Shown here in pieces: positions 49,905 to 61,261 of a stretch of DNA of 64,000 nt. A program made the translations under genes and the position numbers. The notes below the pieces were generated by a model. It did not search any database. It was not told the origin of the DNA and saw only the letters and a program-made list of their open reading frames with translations. Position 1 is the stretch's first letter. Every line of letters starts with the position of its first letter. This DNA comes from Mariannaea sp. PMI_226 (Eukaryota > Ascomycota > Sordariomycetes > Hypocreales > Nectriaceae): contig JANFOG010000010.1 of assembly GCA_024336345.1 (NCBI GenBank), positions 1,178,001-1,242,000 on the forward strand. Reading direction: 5' to 3'.

Positions 49905-49911
49905 TTTTTTT
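49905..49911 (+). terminator. Pol III terminator of U6
   Basis: A run of seven T directly after the U6 3' sequence, the standard Pol III stop signal. Longer T runs follow within 80 bases (49917-49924 and about 49972-49988). Confidence 0.85.
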
Positions 49912-50593
49912 GTCTTTTTTTTTTATCCTTGATACTTTTTGTCCAGGCATGTTTTTCCCTTTTTCTCTCCTTTTTTTTTTTTTTTTTTGGCTGCTCTGCC
50001 TCAGTGTCCTTGTGGCTCACGCTCCAGCCACATCATACTTTGGCCTCAGGCTCTAAACTTCATCTCCCCGTGTTCAACCTGGTGGATTGTCCCTTGAACA
50101 CCTCTCTTCGGACCTCTATTGTTCATTATCAGCTTTGTACGCTACTGTGATGCTGTCTTAGCTTTCATTTCTCAACTTGTAATGCCTAGTTCCTGTCGCC
50201 TCTATTCCTAAAACATGGGAAAGAGCTAAAATAAGAGTAAACCACATCGTTACGACAAGTGCTTGTGGTTAATATACATTATCACACTGGAAGATCGTAA
50301 AAGCCGCAGCCGTGTTGGAAGTATGTATATATGTACAATATCTCGGGGCTCCTCTACACTCTGAGGCAACAGGAAAACCTGGAACCTATTACTGCTAGGT
50401 GCCTATTCTTGGAGCTCGAGTGCTCCCTGGATGTACTAGCCGCACATCAGTAAGTTTATTTATTATGATATTTGTGAATCGTCAATTTGATAGAATTATC
50501 AAGACTCATACATCAGAGACATCTCAACAGCTGAGTAAACACCATGATAGCAGAGGATAATACTACAGTTCGCGGAATGGAAATTTTTGAATA
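49912..50593. other. Intergenic region
   Basis: About 680 bases between the U6 terminator and the 3' end of the chitin synthase pseudogene. It starts with T-rich tracts and later becomes AT-rich (50260-50520). No gene was recognised. Confidence 0.5.
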
Positions 50594-53395
50594 TCAACGG
50601 CGATGAAAAGGTACACGCAGTAACCCGTGAACTCGGTACCAGACCATTCCTACAAACTTGAATAGGAACAACCCTGAGTTTGCCCACATCCAGATCCGAA
50701 AGAACCAGACTTTATGCCAGTACGGATCGCCAAGTTTGTAGAAACCTTGGAATGTCTGATCTAGCACAAAAATGCACACCAAAAAGTTCGAAAAGATATA
50801 TGTTCCGACAAGTCGGTTGCGGAACTTCATGAATTTTGCCTCAGTGTCATCAGTGTTGCGCTCTTTTCTATACCGATACCACTCTAAGAAAACTCAGCTT
50901 GAGATTCGTGCATAATGTTCGTTCAGTTCGGTCACGTATGCTACCTCTTCATCAATTGTAACTACATGTGGGCTGGTTGATGCCTGTTCTGGTTTCTCCT
51001 CGTTGGTTGGTGGAGTTCTGTAAAAATTCTTTCGTCCCGTCTTGGGCCCCTAGGACACATCGTTTACGTTGCTGAAGGCGTAGATGTTGAGGATGTTGGT
51101 ATATGAGCTTGAAATGAAGAGATACTGTGCCCAGCTGGTAAGGAGATGCCAGGGGCTCAAAGCGAGGATGCCTGTAGCGATGTAGACGCCGAAGATGGAC
51201 ACCCCGGTGACCAATATGGTCACCCAGCCTACGTCTGAAAAGTATTCGTTGATAAAACCGTAGTTGGTACCTCCATCGGCGCTTATCTTGAACTCAATCA
51301 ACCGCCACATCAGGTAGACGAGATTCATTGTCAAATAGGCCTGAACACCGGCAAAGATGCAAAAGGATACGACGTAGCTGACGACCTCATGTTTGGGACG
51401 GCTACCGAGAGCCAGGATGAATTGGAAGACGAGGGTAGAAATGTATATGACTTGAATGACGGCGTTGATAATAGGTGTGGCCGATCCGAACGGAAATCCA
51501 CTTACTACAAAGTTCTTAGGAGGGTTGCCGGAAATGTCATTTACAATGAACGTTGTCAAGAGGAAGCCTGAGAGAGAAAACCACGCGAGGATGAAGGCCA
51601 GTATGTTGTGCAGTAACTGCATCAGCAATGCCACTGAGCGAAGGATATTATGGCCCGAGGTAGGTAGCCTTAGAAACATGCGAAGGCTATATATCGTCGC
51701 AGCAAATGCCCCGTTGAGCCATCTTCGGCGTTGGTTGATGAAATCAGTTATATTGGTTGGAACGTCAGTGTAGGCCTTTGCGTCGCTGACAAGAGTTGTG
51801 TGCCACTTTTTCTGACGTTTGGCGACGATCTCAGACGTGAGGATCCTATCGTCACTCAAGAACCGATTCAGCGTGTAGACATCGCTGGGGGCATCGGAAC
51901 CAAGAATGTGTCTTTAGAGTCGGGTCACCGCAAAAGAACTCATCAAGGGGTTTCCTAGAATAGCTCTATATCTAAAAACACCACCCCATCAGAAGACATC
52001 AGCGGACATCTGGAAAGCCTGAGGGGTCCCAAAGTTGAATGATTATGCATACCTGTAGCCAGAAAACGCACCCGGAAGGACTGATAGGTATCCAGTCGAG
52101 GCCTCCATAGCCCTGTCCAACTGCACGGCAACCTGATACTCGAAGTGTTGCGTGGCGACGATGGGGTTTAGCAAACGTCTCGTTGCTTGACAAAAAGAGT
52201 TTCCGAGGTCGACTTGAATCGCTCCACAAGCGCCCCCGAGGTTTTTGTCATAATGGAATGCGTCCCAGAGACGGAGAAGAGCTTGGGGCTTGAGATATGT
52301 CCCAGTGTCAATATTGGTAACGAGTTTTGGATTCAATTGCTTGGCAAGGCTGAGTATATCCAGCGTTGCGAATTAATCTTCCCTGCGTTTTTTACTTTAA
52401 GACAGACCATGAACTGGACTGGCGGTATGTTGGTATTCATGTAATCTGTAGGAAAAACCAGTTGGTTGTCACCAGAGACTACTATCTGGGTTGTGCATTC
52501 AAACTGATGGGACACAACAGCTTAGCAGAGGTCTGCGTGAACGTGTAGGAAATGGGGATGTGAGGAGTTTGCGTACCAAATGAGCACTTGTTGCGACTCC
52601 ATGGACGTGTTCTTTGCAAACATTATACTGAAAAGCACCCATCACGGCTAGAATATCCAAGACGGCCTTATCGCAATGCTCCCTGCCATCCATGACTATG
52701 CAGACAACCATTTTCTGCCAAGCTGGTCCTCCATTTCCCCAAAATGTTGACTCTTTCAAGTTGTGTACTTCCCTAATATTCTGAAACAGGCTGGTAAGGG
52801 TTCGTGTTAGAAGCCTCCTGCCTTCGTTGTAGTAAGTGACACAGACAAGATGCTCCGTGTGCCGATTATACATTCTCGGTCGAAGATTATAGCCTCCCTT
52901 GAGAGTGAAATCATTGGGATCTGATGTGATGGCGGTGTCTAAAAAACGCGTAATGTGCGAGAGTAATGAAAAAACGCCTCGTTCAGCGACCGGCCGAGGA
53001 GAGGTGGAATCTTACATCGAAGCGTAGAAAGCTCATTATTCGAGTCTTCATCTCGGTATTTTGGCTCTACGGCATCTTTGATTGCGTTTGGAAATGGGAG
53101 ATCAATACTGAATACTGAGCCCGCAACAAACTTGGCCGTTGTTATTCGGTCATGCCTGCTCAACTCGCCTGACTGGTGCGAGCCCTCGCCCCTTTCGGCT
53201 AAAGAAGATGAATCTTGGGTCAGGGAGGTATCGTTCATAGCTGAACATAGCATCCGCTCCCAGACAGAGTGATCGAGAAACTCTTTTGAGGCACAATTGA
53301 AGCTTGGCACGGCCTGGTTGAACTGAGTGATATTGGGACAAAACGGTTGGCTGACCAAGCCTGAGGGGCTTTGGTGAGTGAGCCTTGCGACCCCC
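50594..53395 (-). pseudogene. Decayed chitin synthase (division 1, class I-III type)
   Basis: The minus strand carries almost a whole chitin synthase with four intact-looking introns (53015-52939, 52576-52504, 52052-51972, and one likely upstream whose acceptor is at about 53396). Family marks include [54 protein letters not shown] and a multispan C-terminal domain. The reading frame is broken: one base is missing at about 52343-52350 (after RWIYSAL); one is missing and one gained within 40 bases at about 51920-51960, leaving an in-frame stop; TAG at 51052-51050 replaces an expected Trp after NDVS; TGA at 50896-50894 precedes FLEWYRYRK, after which the same frame stays open to 50594. The catalytic EDR motif reads DDR. 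The 5' exon and start were not found. Sequencing error could explain one indel but hardly all lesions. The enzyme would polymerise UDP-GlcNAc into chitin at the plasma membrane. Confidence 0.85.
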
Positions 53396-54024
53396 TACGA
53401 GCAAAAGTCAGTCCTAAAAATCAAGACAACTTCTAGACTGGAGGTCAAAACCTAGGTTGTAATATGCAAAATAAGGCAGCAAGGCGTCTTTCAGAGCCGA
53501 ACTGCTCAGCCTCCACCAACAGAAATGGTCAGCCCGCAGAGATCGAGATTCTAACCACCAGCCAATCAGGAATGATGATGAACTTTGTCATAGGAGCTTC
53601 GTTTTATGAGGGATGGAGCATAGGATAAGTGTCTCAGCAAGGCTTGTGTTATTCAAAGGCAATCTGATAAGGAAAGGCCTGCCTCAATGGGGCATTACGC
53701 ATCACCAACTGTCACTGCTGATCTTTATAGTATCCAAATCAAAGGGCCATAGGTCGACAAACATAAAGTTGTAAAGATTTGGACATCGGGCAATGTACAA
53801 TTGGCCTTGGCGCTTCAATTAGTTGCGCGATTTGGGCCTATAAATTTCGGAATTCCGAAATGCCTAACTATCATACTGCTTTTAAAAACTGGTGGTATTT
53901 TTATATCAATGATTGCAATGACAGTGCCTGCTCCCTTCGTCAAGCAGCAGCGCTTTTCAAATTCTTCCCACATACCAATATTCCGCCAAAAACATAGGAA
54001 ACAATATAAATTTAGTCAAGATTC
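53396..54024. other. Short spacer upstream of the chitin synthase pseudogene
   Basis: About 630 bases. The missing first exon of the chitin synthase should lie here, but no ATG-containing exon with a good donor was found between 53400 and 53580. The rest is the 3' flank of the homeodomain gene. Confidence 0.4.
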
Positions 54025-57000
54025 TCACGATAGGGGAATATTAAACTCGCTTTTAAACCGACGCAACCATTCCGCATTATCCGCCGCAGTTGGGTTCCAA
54101 GGATCATCACTAAACATCTATCAGCCCTGACCAAGTCCAGGAAGAAGGCTAAGAAAGAGAGAGGGAGAAAAAACAAGGTGGGGATGGGGTATGGAAATCA
54201 CTCACTCGTCATATAAGATGCATCGAGCCTGGTGCCGAAGCTCCTCGTCAGTTGGAGTATGAGAATTTGGGTTGTTTGGCGACATGGTCGCCGCAGCCCA
54301 GCGGCCCAGTTCCCGAGCCAGCCACCGATGGAAGTTGGCGTCAGTAACAAAGTAAAGATTTGTCTTGACCCAAGAAGGCCGGTGATCGGGCCCTGGCGTG
54401 TTGCTGCCGGTGTTGTTTCCGTCTGTAGGACCAGCGCCACTCGGGGTTGCTTCTTGTAGCGCCATCGACGCATTCTGAGCGCCAGTCAAATTGATATCGC
54501 CCATGGATTCCCAAACATGATCGAGGGAAGTATTGGCTTGATCTGTGTACGCATTGAATTGGTTAATTAACTGCATCTTTTGCAAGGCTACTAGGGCCAT
54601 TTCACACTGCTTACCATGAGCGTTTCCAGCATTGCTGGCTAAAGAGGGCCCGATTGTATTGCCGTTGCCCTGTAAAAGAGAGCCATGCGTGTTTGGATTA
54701 AAAGAAAGCTCATGTTGCAGCCCAGTCGGTTGCTGCATTGTGAAATCCATCGTCCCAAGGCTTGGTGAGGGCTCGCTTGCGATTGGATTATAAGCACGCT
54801 GTCGGAACCCGGCCAACCAGCCAGTCGAAGAGCTTATCAGCATGATCAACCAGGTAGCAACAGTATTATCCGCCGGAACCATGAGCTCCTGGCAAATGCA
54901 GGACACCAATCTGCAGGCCTCGACTTGCAGCTCTGAGTCGGTGAGAACCTTATGATGCAGAGCCCACTGAGCTCGGACGAAGTCATGCAGTTGTGACTCT
55001 AACGGACACTCATCGAAGAGGGTCTTCTTCCCGTAGAGTTTGGGGACCAATAAGGCACTCTCAGCTTGTGACCGTATGGGACTGAATTGCGCTTGCTGAG
55101 CGATATCCTCCCTAGAAGTGATGAGGTCTCGTAGCCACGAGGAGGTGGGTTTAATGTTTGTCGTATTCTCCTCCATCATCATAACCTCCGCAGCAAAGAT
55201 GATGCGGCATGCTTCGAGCTGAAGTGCATCATGGTTCGGCGTCACCCCTTGATTGTGATGGTCATGCGTTTGAAGGAACCAGGCTAATTCTGATTGTATC
55301 AGTTCGTAGGCATGCCTAGGAGATTCAATTGGGGTATTGGTTGCTGTAAAGGGGGCGGGTGTTCTTCTTTCGCTATCGATTAAATCTATGATTTATGTTT
55401 AGCCGTCAAGGGAATGGAAGGGAAGGTTGAGGACCTATGTAACATACATGGTGGGATGGAATTTTCAACCATTTTCAGGATATCAGGTTCGAATCCCCAG
55501 TCTCCTTTCCAATGAGCCATTGTCTGGCCCATTTTAAAATGGTCTGCTAAGTGATCGACTCGGAATTCCCACGTGTCCATGGCTATACCACAGAAGCCAC
55601 ATCGCGACCGAACCTGTGGAGGTGGTATTTTCCAGTTCCGAGTCAACTTTTCGACCAAGGGGGCGTTATGCACTAGATGAAGATGCTGTTTTAAGTGATC
55701 TTTCCGGCTAAAAGTCCGTTCCCGGCAGAACGAAGGGTTGTGGCCCTCAATATGTGGTCCATCTGGATCGGTCTCACCGCAGAAGACGCAGTAGGCTGAA
55801 CCGCTCTGCTCGTTAATAATTCGCGGCCCGTCAGGGGTGCAAATCCACCGATCCAGTGGTAGATGGATAGATTTCTCATGTCTTTGCCAGTCATGCTTGG
55901 TCCTAAAAGTCTCAGTGCAGAACGTACACTGAAATCTGTCGAGTGGGATAGCCAGAGAACTTCTAGCGTTGTTTCTCCTCTGGCCCACCCTTTTCTTATA
56001 GCGTGACCGCTCGACTCTGGAGGGCCTTGAACCAGTGGATGGTCTCGATAGTGATAATCCCCGAGAGCTGTGCGAGCGGACGGAGGAGAATGAACTTCCT
56101 GAGCGGGACGTCCCTGTACTACTGGGATGTGCTGGAGAATGGTCGGACTCGCTCCGGTTTGATCCAGCATCGCGTGGACTACTAACACCTGTTATCATGT
56201 CAGATGAATCATGCCTGTAAAAAAGGGAAAAGAAAGGAAGAACAATAGAAAGACCAAAAACCCTGTGGGACATTCCCACATGGTTGTTTACTGGAATACG
56301 GAAGACGTACGTGATTGTCGTGAAGCCAGAGCTCTCGCGATAGCGGAGGCTGCAGCAGGTTCGTCTTCTGGTGGTGAGTCGAACCATCGCTCCAAGGGGT
56401 TGAGGTGCCGTTTGTCTAAAGGATTGGGGGTGCCAGGCCGCCGAGGAATTTCTATGGGTTTGGAGGAGGAGGATGATGACTCCTTCTGGACTGATCGTGC
56501 CGGCTGCTGCATCATGCCGCGCCGTCGAGCGTTTGCAAGCCAATTGGCAATCTGGGTCTTGCTGAGACCCGTCTGACTCTGGAGCATGTTCTTCTCCTCT
56601 TCACTGGGGTAAGGATCGGCTTCATGCGAAAAGAGCCATTGCCTCAAGATGGACACGGCTTCCTTGGAGAACCTGGTGCCGACCTTTGGGGGTGGCCTGG
56701 CATTGAGTGCACCACCACTTGAGTCTGCTGGAAGCTCTGGAGTTGAGCTGCCTGTTTCGGTGGCCTGTGCAGGGTTTGCTGCGAGGCTGATGTTGTTACT
56801 CCCTGGGTGTATGTTAGCCAAGGTACTTTTATATAAATGTGTGCATACATGCGTGCGTGCGTGCGTGCGCGTATGTGTGTGCTTTTGAGAGCAGATGATG
56901 GGGCTCGTTCTCACATTGCGGATCAACGCTCCAAAGGTCTCCTACAGAATTTGTCGCAGGAAACAGATTGTCGAGCCCAAGAGGGCCAAAATCGCTGCCA

Positions 57001-57125
57001 TCAGTCACGTTACCAGGGAAGGGCTCCAAGGCAAAATCGGCGACTGAGGGGTCGGCATTGAAGTCATTGGGGAACAAAGAGGAGGCCTCATTTCCGTCCG
57101 CTGTATTTTGGTGGGCGGCCGACAT
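54025..57125 (-). CDS. Homeodomain plus C2H2 zinc-finger transcription factor
   Basis: Five exons on the minus strand, 57125-56915, 56802-56311, 56188-55448, 55385-54206 and 54109-54025, give about 902 residues; introns are 112, 122, 62 and 96 nt. Residues 1-70 are acidic. A KN-type homeodomain lies at about 110-166, with helix 3 [10 protein letters not shown] (W158, N161, R163). A Ser/Arg-rich linker follows, then zinc-finger-like units: [20 protein letters not shown], a longer CVFCGETDP...C element followed by [17 protein letters not shown], and [21 protein letters not shown]. The C-terminal 400 residues are helical with Asn/Gly/Gln-rich gaps, ending in [21 protein letters not shown], recovered only by the last 28-codon exon. 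The combination homeodomain + C2H2 is known as a recurrent fungal regulator type. Targets are unknown. Intron 2's acceptor was chosen for frame continuity and is the least certain junction. Confidence 0.9.
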
Positions 57126-58507
57126 ATTTTGCCGGGGGACCAATAGTGGATTGTGAAATTGTTTTATGCGGCGTGTGTCTCAATGCAACTCAACTGTGAT
57201 TGATGCTTGCTGCAGAGGTGGATTGAGATTCTAGAATCTAGAGTCGATCCTCGCTTCAGCTCAGCTCAGCCCAAGAAGTGGCGAATGGTTGATGACCCCG
57301 CGCCCTCCGGAAATACCAGACAAAACCGCCCCCCTCCCCCCGAACCACGGGGGTCCGGGCGAGTCGGGGGCTTTATATAGGTAAGGGGGCCGTTCTCGGT
57401 TTTCAGGCTGGTTGGTGGGCCATGCGAAATCGTCGTGCTCCGTCCGGAATGATGAATTATTAGTCTGGTTGGCTCCACGTGTGGACGGGATAACACTGAT
57501 AGCGCCGGGTACAGTCGCACGATGGATTGATCAAGGCAGAAATCCTGGTTTGTCACACAGATTTGGTAGTTTTCACATTTCACAACACCTTGAACCTGCG
57601 GTTCTCATCAGCAAAAATCTTGACTGGATCTGTGAGGCATGCAAATCTCCTAGGATCGCGGGTTTTGTCATTTAGGATATGGCATCTCCATTGTGACGGT
57701 GATCATGGGTTCGCTATCGTGCGGAGCAATAAAATGCCGGCATGATCCATGCTGATTGAAGATAGGGATAGGCCGGGTGCTTATCAATTGATATCAGTTA
57801 TCAGAAGACTTGGGAACAAGACGACTTCATGAGAATGTATTGGAGGAACTCTGGATGCTCAACTCCAGCGTGTGGTAATGTGACAGTCACGGGCAAAAAT
57901 GCGGTGGGAGAGCAGGTGACTTGCTACCTTGACAAATCTCAAGTTGAAGCACGTCTTCAATTGACAGAATAGAAAAAAAATAAAATAATAATAGCAGGGG
58001 ATTTGATTGATGACGCATATGAAGATCGCTTTTTGGCGACCTACATGGTAGGAAACTCCATGCAGCTGGCAAACAAGTCGTCACCGATTGTTGTTTCAGA
58101 GTCTTCCGGAATTTCCGCCTCTCATCTTGCCCAACCTGGTCACATTACCTATATAGGCATTGTCAGACCATGTCAATGCATCTTGAATTTTATTCACACT
58201 TTAATTTTTCTTTTGCTCTCTTCATCATGAATTAATGGTATCGCAATGTGCGTCCAAGTTGTCGTTGAACCAATTACAGTCAGATCTTGGAATGAAACCT
58301 ATTCCGGCTGCTTCAGTTAGCAGGAATGTGGACAATTGCTTGCTTAAACCCGAATTCATGTGACGCTCAAATTAATTCTTATCATCGTCACATACAGCTA
58401 CCTACATTACCAATTGCAGCATGGCTTCTTTTGTCCGTTGCAACCACCAATTGGCCCTATTACGTTTTCCCTGCTTGACCGCGTCTACACTAGGTACAGT
58501 GCTTCAA
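57126..58507. other. Promoter of the homeodomain gene and flank
   Basis: About 1.4 kb between the homeodomain gene start and the stop of the DUF4267-like gene, both on the minus strand. It includes a C/G-run at 57328-57370 and an A-rich run at 57972-57992. Open frames such as 57266-57583 (-) show no domain. Confidence 0.5.
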
Positions 58508-58936
58508 CTACCTCCACCTCCATGCCACCCACCCGACAAATCCAGCCCCTGTAATCCAATGCCCCATTGCTCTCCATTTGAGCTCCTTACCCCCATACAA
58601 CCAGACAACCAGCCCGTCACCAAATCTCACGAGTGACAAGATGGCCGCAAAGGTCATGAGGGCATTCTCGAAGCCTTGCCACTGCAGCGCCATCATCGTC
58701 GCACCATAACTGAGCTCACGGATGCCCTTAAAGTACATGAGTGGCGACACTGAGCCATTACTAGCACCGTCGACACGGGATGGTGTTGGAGCATCATCGG
58801 TAACTGCGGGGTGCTTGGGTTCGAGGAGGAGGCCGACATGACCGTACTCGCTCCGTGGTTGTAGGATGGCCATGAGGCCGCGGCCACAACAAGCTGCGCC
58901 TAAGATATAGGCTGGATATGGCGAGAAAGTAGTCAT
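58508..58936 (-). CDS. DUF4267-like small membrane protein, 142 aa
   Basis: A single frame of 142 residues from the ATG at 58936; an upstream in-frame ATG at 59101 would add 55 residues of low-complexity sequence and is less likely. The pattern CGRGLMAI-P-EYGHVGL, then IRELSYGATMMALQWQG, then FAAILSLVRFGDGLVVW and a final hydrophobic segment rich in Trp/Gly fits the DUF4267 group: four membrane helices with an arginine-containing RELSYG-like turn and an Asp in the third span. Function is unknown for the family. No intron is apparent. Its length equals that of the other small membrane protein at 46628-47056, though the sequences are only distantly alike. Confidence 0.78.
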   Translation of the reverse strand: MTTFSPYPAYILGAACCGRGLMAILQPRSEYGHVGLLLEPKHPAVTDDAPTPSRVDGASNGSVSPLMYFKGIRELSYGATMMALQWQGFENALMTFAAILSLVRFGDGLVVWLYGGKELKWRAMGHWITGAGFVGWVAWRWR

Positions 58937-59856
58937 CTCAGAAGGAAAAAGCTTTCTTTCGGAGAATAAAACTTGAGCTGTCAGGTGAGCGAGGCTAGGG
59001 AATGGGCCAGCGTCTAGGTAGATATAGCAATCCAATTGAAGCGTTTGATGAGGAGAAGAAGAAAGACTAGAGTGCGCTTGGATTGGCTTCACTTGTGTCA
59101 TGTACCCTGCTGCCGTGCTGACACGTGCTGCTCAGAGCCGCTAAAACCTGGAGCGCGATACCACAGTACTCCATACGTCTGACCGCTTCCCCTCACATCG
59201 AATGTACCAACAGGATGATCTATTATTAGTATTTTCGGGGAGTCCATCCAGTCCCTGCTGCGACTGCTGCAGCCCGCTCACTGTTGTTGAAGACGTTCTC
59301 AGTCAAAGGACGAAGGTCTCGATCTATTGGGAGAAGACAGCAGTCAGCTACATGTACTAGAAACCCCTCCTGCAAAGTAATACTTACACTCATTTATTTC
59401 GAGAGATGATTTTCCTTGCCAACTCACTCGTCATATAAACGAATTCTTATCTGCGACAGTTTCTGCGACAGTTTTGGGGCGGTGATTGGGTTGAAGGCAG
59501 GATCTTGACCTTCCTTGATGACAACACCAAGGGGACAGAGCATCCGCCAAGCACTCTATTTACAAATTAGGAGACCTTGTTGTGACTCCATCCATCGGTT
59601 TTGGCCCTGTTCCAGATACCTTTAGTTGACCAACCGCGGTCCTCTCCCGCTAAGGACTATTCAATGGTTGCTAGCGTACCTATTCCGAAGCCATAACTGT
59701 TTCTTCTAATATTGAAACTGTAAGACGCCGTTTTATATGCATGCAAAATCCCTTTACAATTATGAGAACAAAGGAACAATAGAGTAAAGTGAATAAAAAA
59801 GCCTACCCATCCCAAAACATATCGAAAAACCAAGCTTGGAGTTATATGCAACTTTT
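58937..59856. other. Intergenic region
   Basis: About 920 bases between the DUF4267-like start and the stop of the SAT4-type gene. No coding region or RNA gene was recognised. The words CTGCGACAGTTT occur twice in a row near 59452-59475. Confidence 0.45.
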
Positions 59857-61261
59857 TCAATTAGTTGATACCGATCCCCGACCCGCAGTGTTGGTTCTTG
59901 GGTTATCCTGCGCATCATACACCAACTCCGCCTGATCGCTGCCCACTTCGCAATCATGCCCGTGGACGGTCTTTATGTTCCTTGACGAATTGACTTGATA
60001 AGAGCGCGTCAACATTATGCCTCCTTGGCTCGCAGTTTTTCGTGAAGAGCCGGTTTGGGCATAGTACTCGGAACCTCTCCGACGTCGGACCACGAAGGCG
60101 TTGATTGATGGGAGGCATGCGCATATCAATCCAATGCCAGCTTCCGCATTGCTAAGAGCGAAGGGTGTTAGCAGTCATCTACTTAGTTTTGCAGCCCTCT
60201 TTTCCCTCTTTTTCTCTTTTTGTTTTAACTTACCCAGACAAGATCACCTTGGTGAACACTATTGTTTGGTTCGACGACTTGCCGTCACGGAGGATCAAAG
60301 CCAATCGGTAGATACTAAATCCAGTTGCCACACCCCCAGCACAAAGCATGCCAATGACCCGCAGCCGTTTCCTCAGAGGTAGTTGGAGCGACCAGGTGAG
60401 AGGAGTGGGCAGCAGCAGGATGACCAAGTCACTGATGACACTGATAATAGCATCAGCAGTAATGATGGCACTTTGGTCCATGCACTTCTCCGACTCTCCC
60501 TTCCAGTAGGCATCGATCGGCCAGCAAATGAAGATTTTGATAAACAAGCCGGACACGTAGTATAAGGTTATCACAATGACGAAGATGTATACTCCAATCA
60601 TGGTCTTCCTGTGCACAGAGCCAAAGACCCGAATAATGATTAGTACAAGAGATAGTTTGACCGCCAGGGCCATTGGGGCGTAGAATATTGTTGCTGCATA
60701 TCCGGACTGTTGAGAGAGAGAACGAAAGTTAACTTGGAGATTTTTACCCTGGAATTATTCTATTAATTATCCTTACCTGAAAGAACTTCTGGATTTCATC
60801 CTTTCTAACTTCCCATTGGTTAAGCCCGCCACCGTGAGCAGCCGCTGGAAGGTGTGTTAGTCAACCTCTGTTGAGCGAAGCTATTGAGATGGATACATAC
60901 CGAAACAAGCTGTTGTACAATATCCAATCATGAGAACCTGAAATTTTCTTCAGTTTAGTTCAGGCATAAACCAACCCGGGCCAAGTTGACGTACGAATGA
61001 AGTATATGTCGCGCCTAGGATGTCGTCATAAGTATAGGGCTATATCAAGTTGTGAGTTGATGATCTTTACTCACAATCATCCCATGTAACATCTCCTCCA
61101 AATATCCTAAACTTGGCATAAACTCTCATTGCCACAAACGCCGTTGATAGTGCAATGGTAAGCCCTTGAGTGACATAGAGGCAAGTCTTGAGGACATCTG
61201 TTGGGTGGTCCAAGTTCGGCACAACGCCATCCGGCGGAGGAGCGGAGCCAGGAAAACTCAT
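59857..61261 (-). CDS. SAT4/rhodopsin-like (PTH11-related) seven-TM protein
   Basis: Six exons on the minus strand: 61261-61075, 61014-60995, 60937-60901, 60844-60777, 60706-60234 and 60151-59857, giving 359 residues. Introns are 60, 57, 56, 70 and 82 nt. Exon 2 is only 20 nt and exon 3 37 nt. The start is the first in-frame ATG. Family marks are RVYAKFRIFGGDVTWDDC, AAHGGGLNQWEV, SGYAATIFYAPMALAVKLSLVL, FICWPIDAYWKG and GMLCAGGVATGFSIYRL, and a Cys-containing extracellular loop. Seven spans are predicted, then a 75-residue cytosolic tail with RRRRGSEYY. Many members of this fungal group are GPCR-like (PTH11) and thought to sense surface or chemical cues; no CFEM domain is present here. Ligand and partners are unknown. 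Confidence 0.93.

Larger units (their letters stand above)
49754..49908 (+). ncRNA. U6: U6 spliceosomal snRNA, interrupted by an intron
   Basis: Exon 1 (49754-49785) forms the 5' stem-loop GACC-TTCG-GGTC and runs to TTGAAACGAT. Exon 2 (49842-49908) starts with the invariant ACAGAGA box and continues with GATTAGCATGGCCCCTGCAC and AAGGATGACACGCTTC, the near-universal U6 core that pairs with U4 and forms the internal stem-loop. A T7 run ends it. The mature RNA is about 99 nt, normal for U6. Between the exons lies a 56-nt intron with GTTAGT donor, GCTAAC branch site and CACAG acceptor; joining the exons restores the standard ACGAT-ACAGAGA order. The exact 5' end is estimated from the stem-loop and could differ by a few bases. 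U6 is the catalytic RNA of the spliceosome, made by Pol III. Confidence 0.95.

Noticed and set aside
50881..50950. A possible 61-nt intron (donor GTAGCA, acceptor TTCTTAG) that would remove the TGA in the chitin synthase
   Set aside because: Removing it shifts the frame of the downstream FLEWYRYRK and membrane-span region, and it would not repair the other lesions.
55480..55510. GGTTCGAATCCCC on the plus strand, resembling a tRNA T arm
   Set aside because: It lies inside a coding exon of the homeodomain/C2H2 gene (encoding GDWGFEP) and no other tRNA arms are present.
56189..56310. Alternative acceptor TTTACAG (at about 56213-56219) for intron 2 of the homeodomain gene
   Set aside because: With the good GTACGT donor it gives the wrong frame and an immediate stop; the later AACAG acceptor with a CTGAC branch site keeps the frame.
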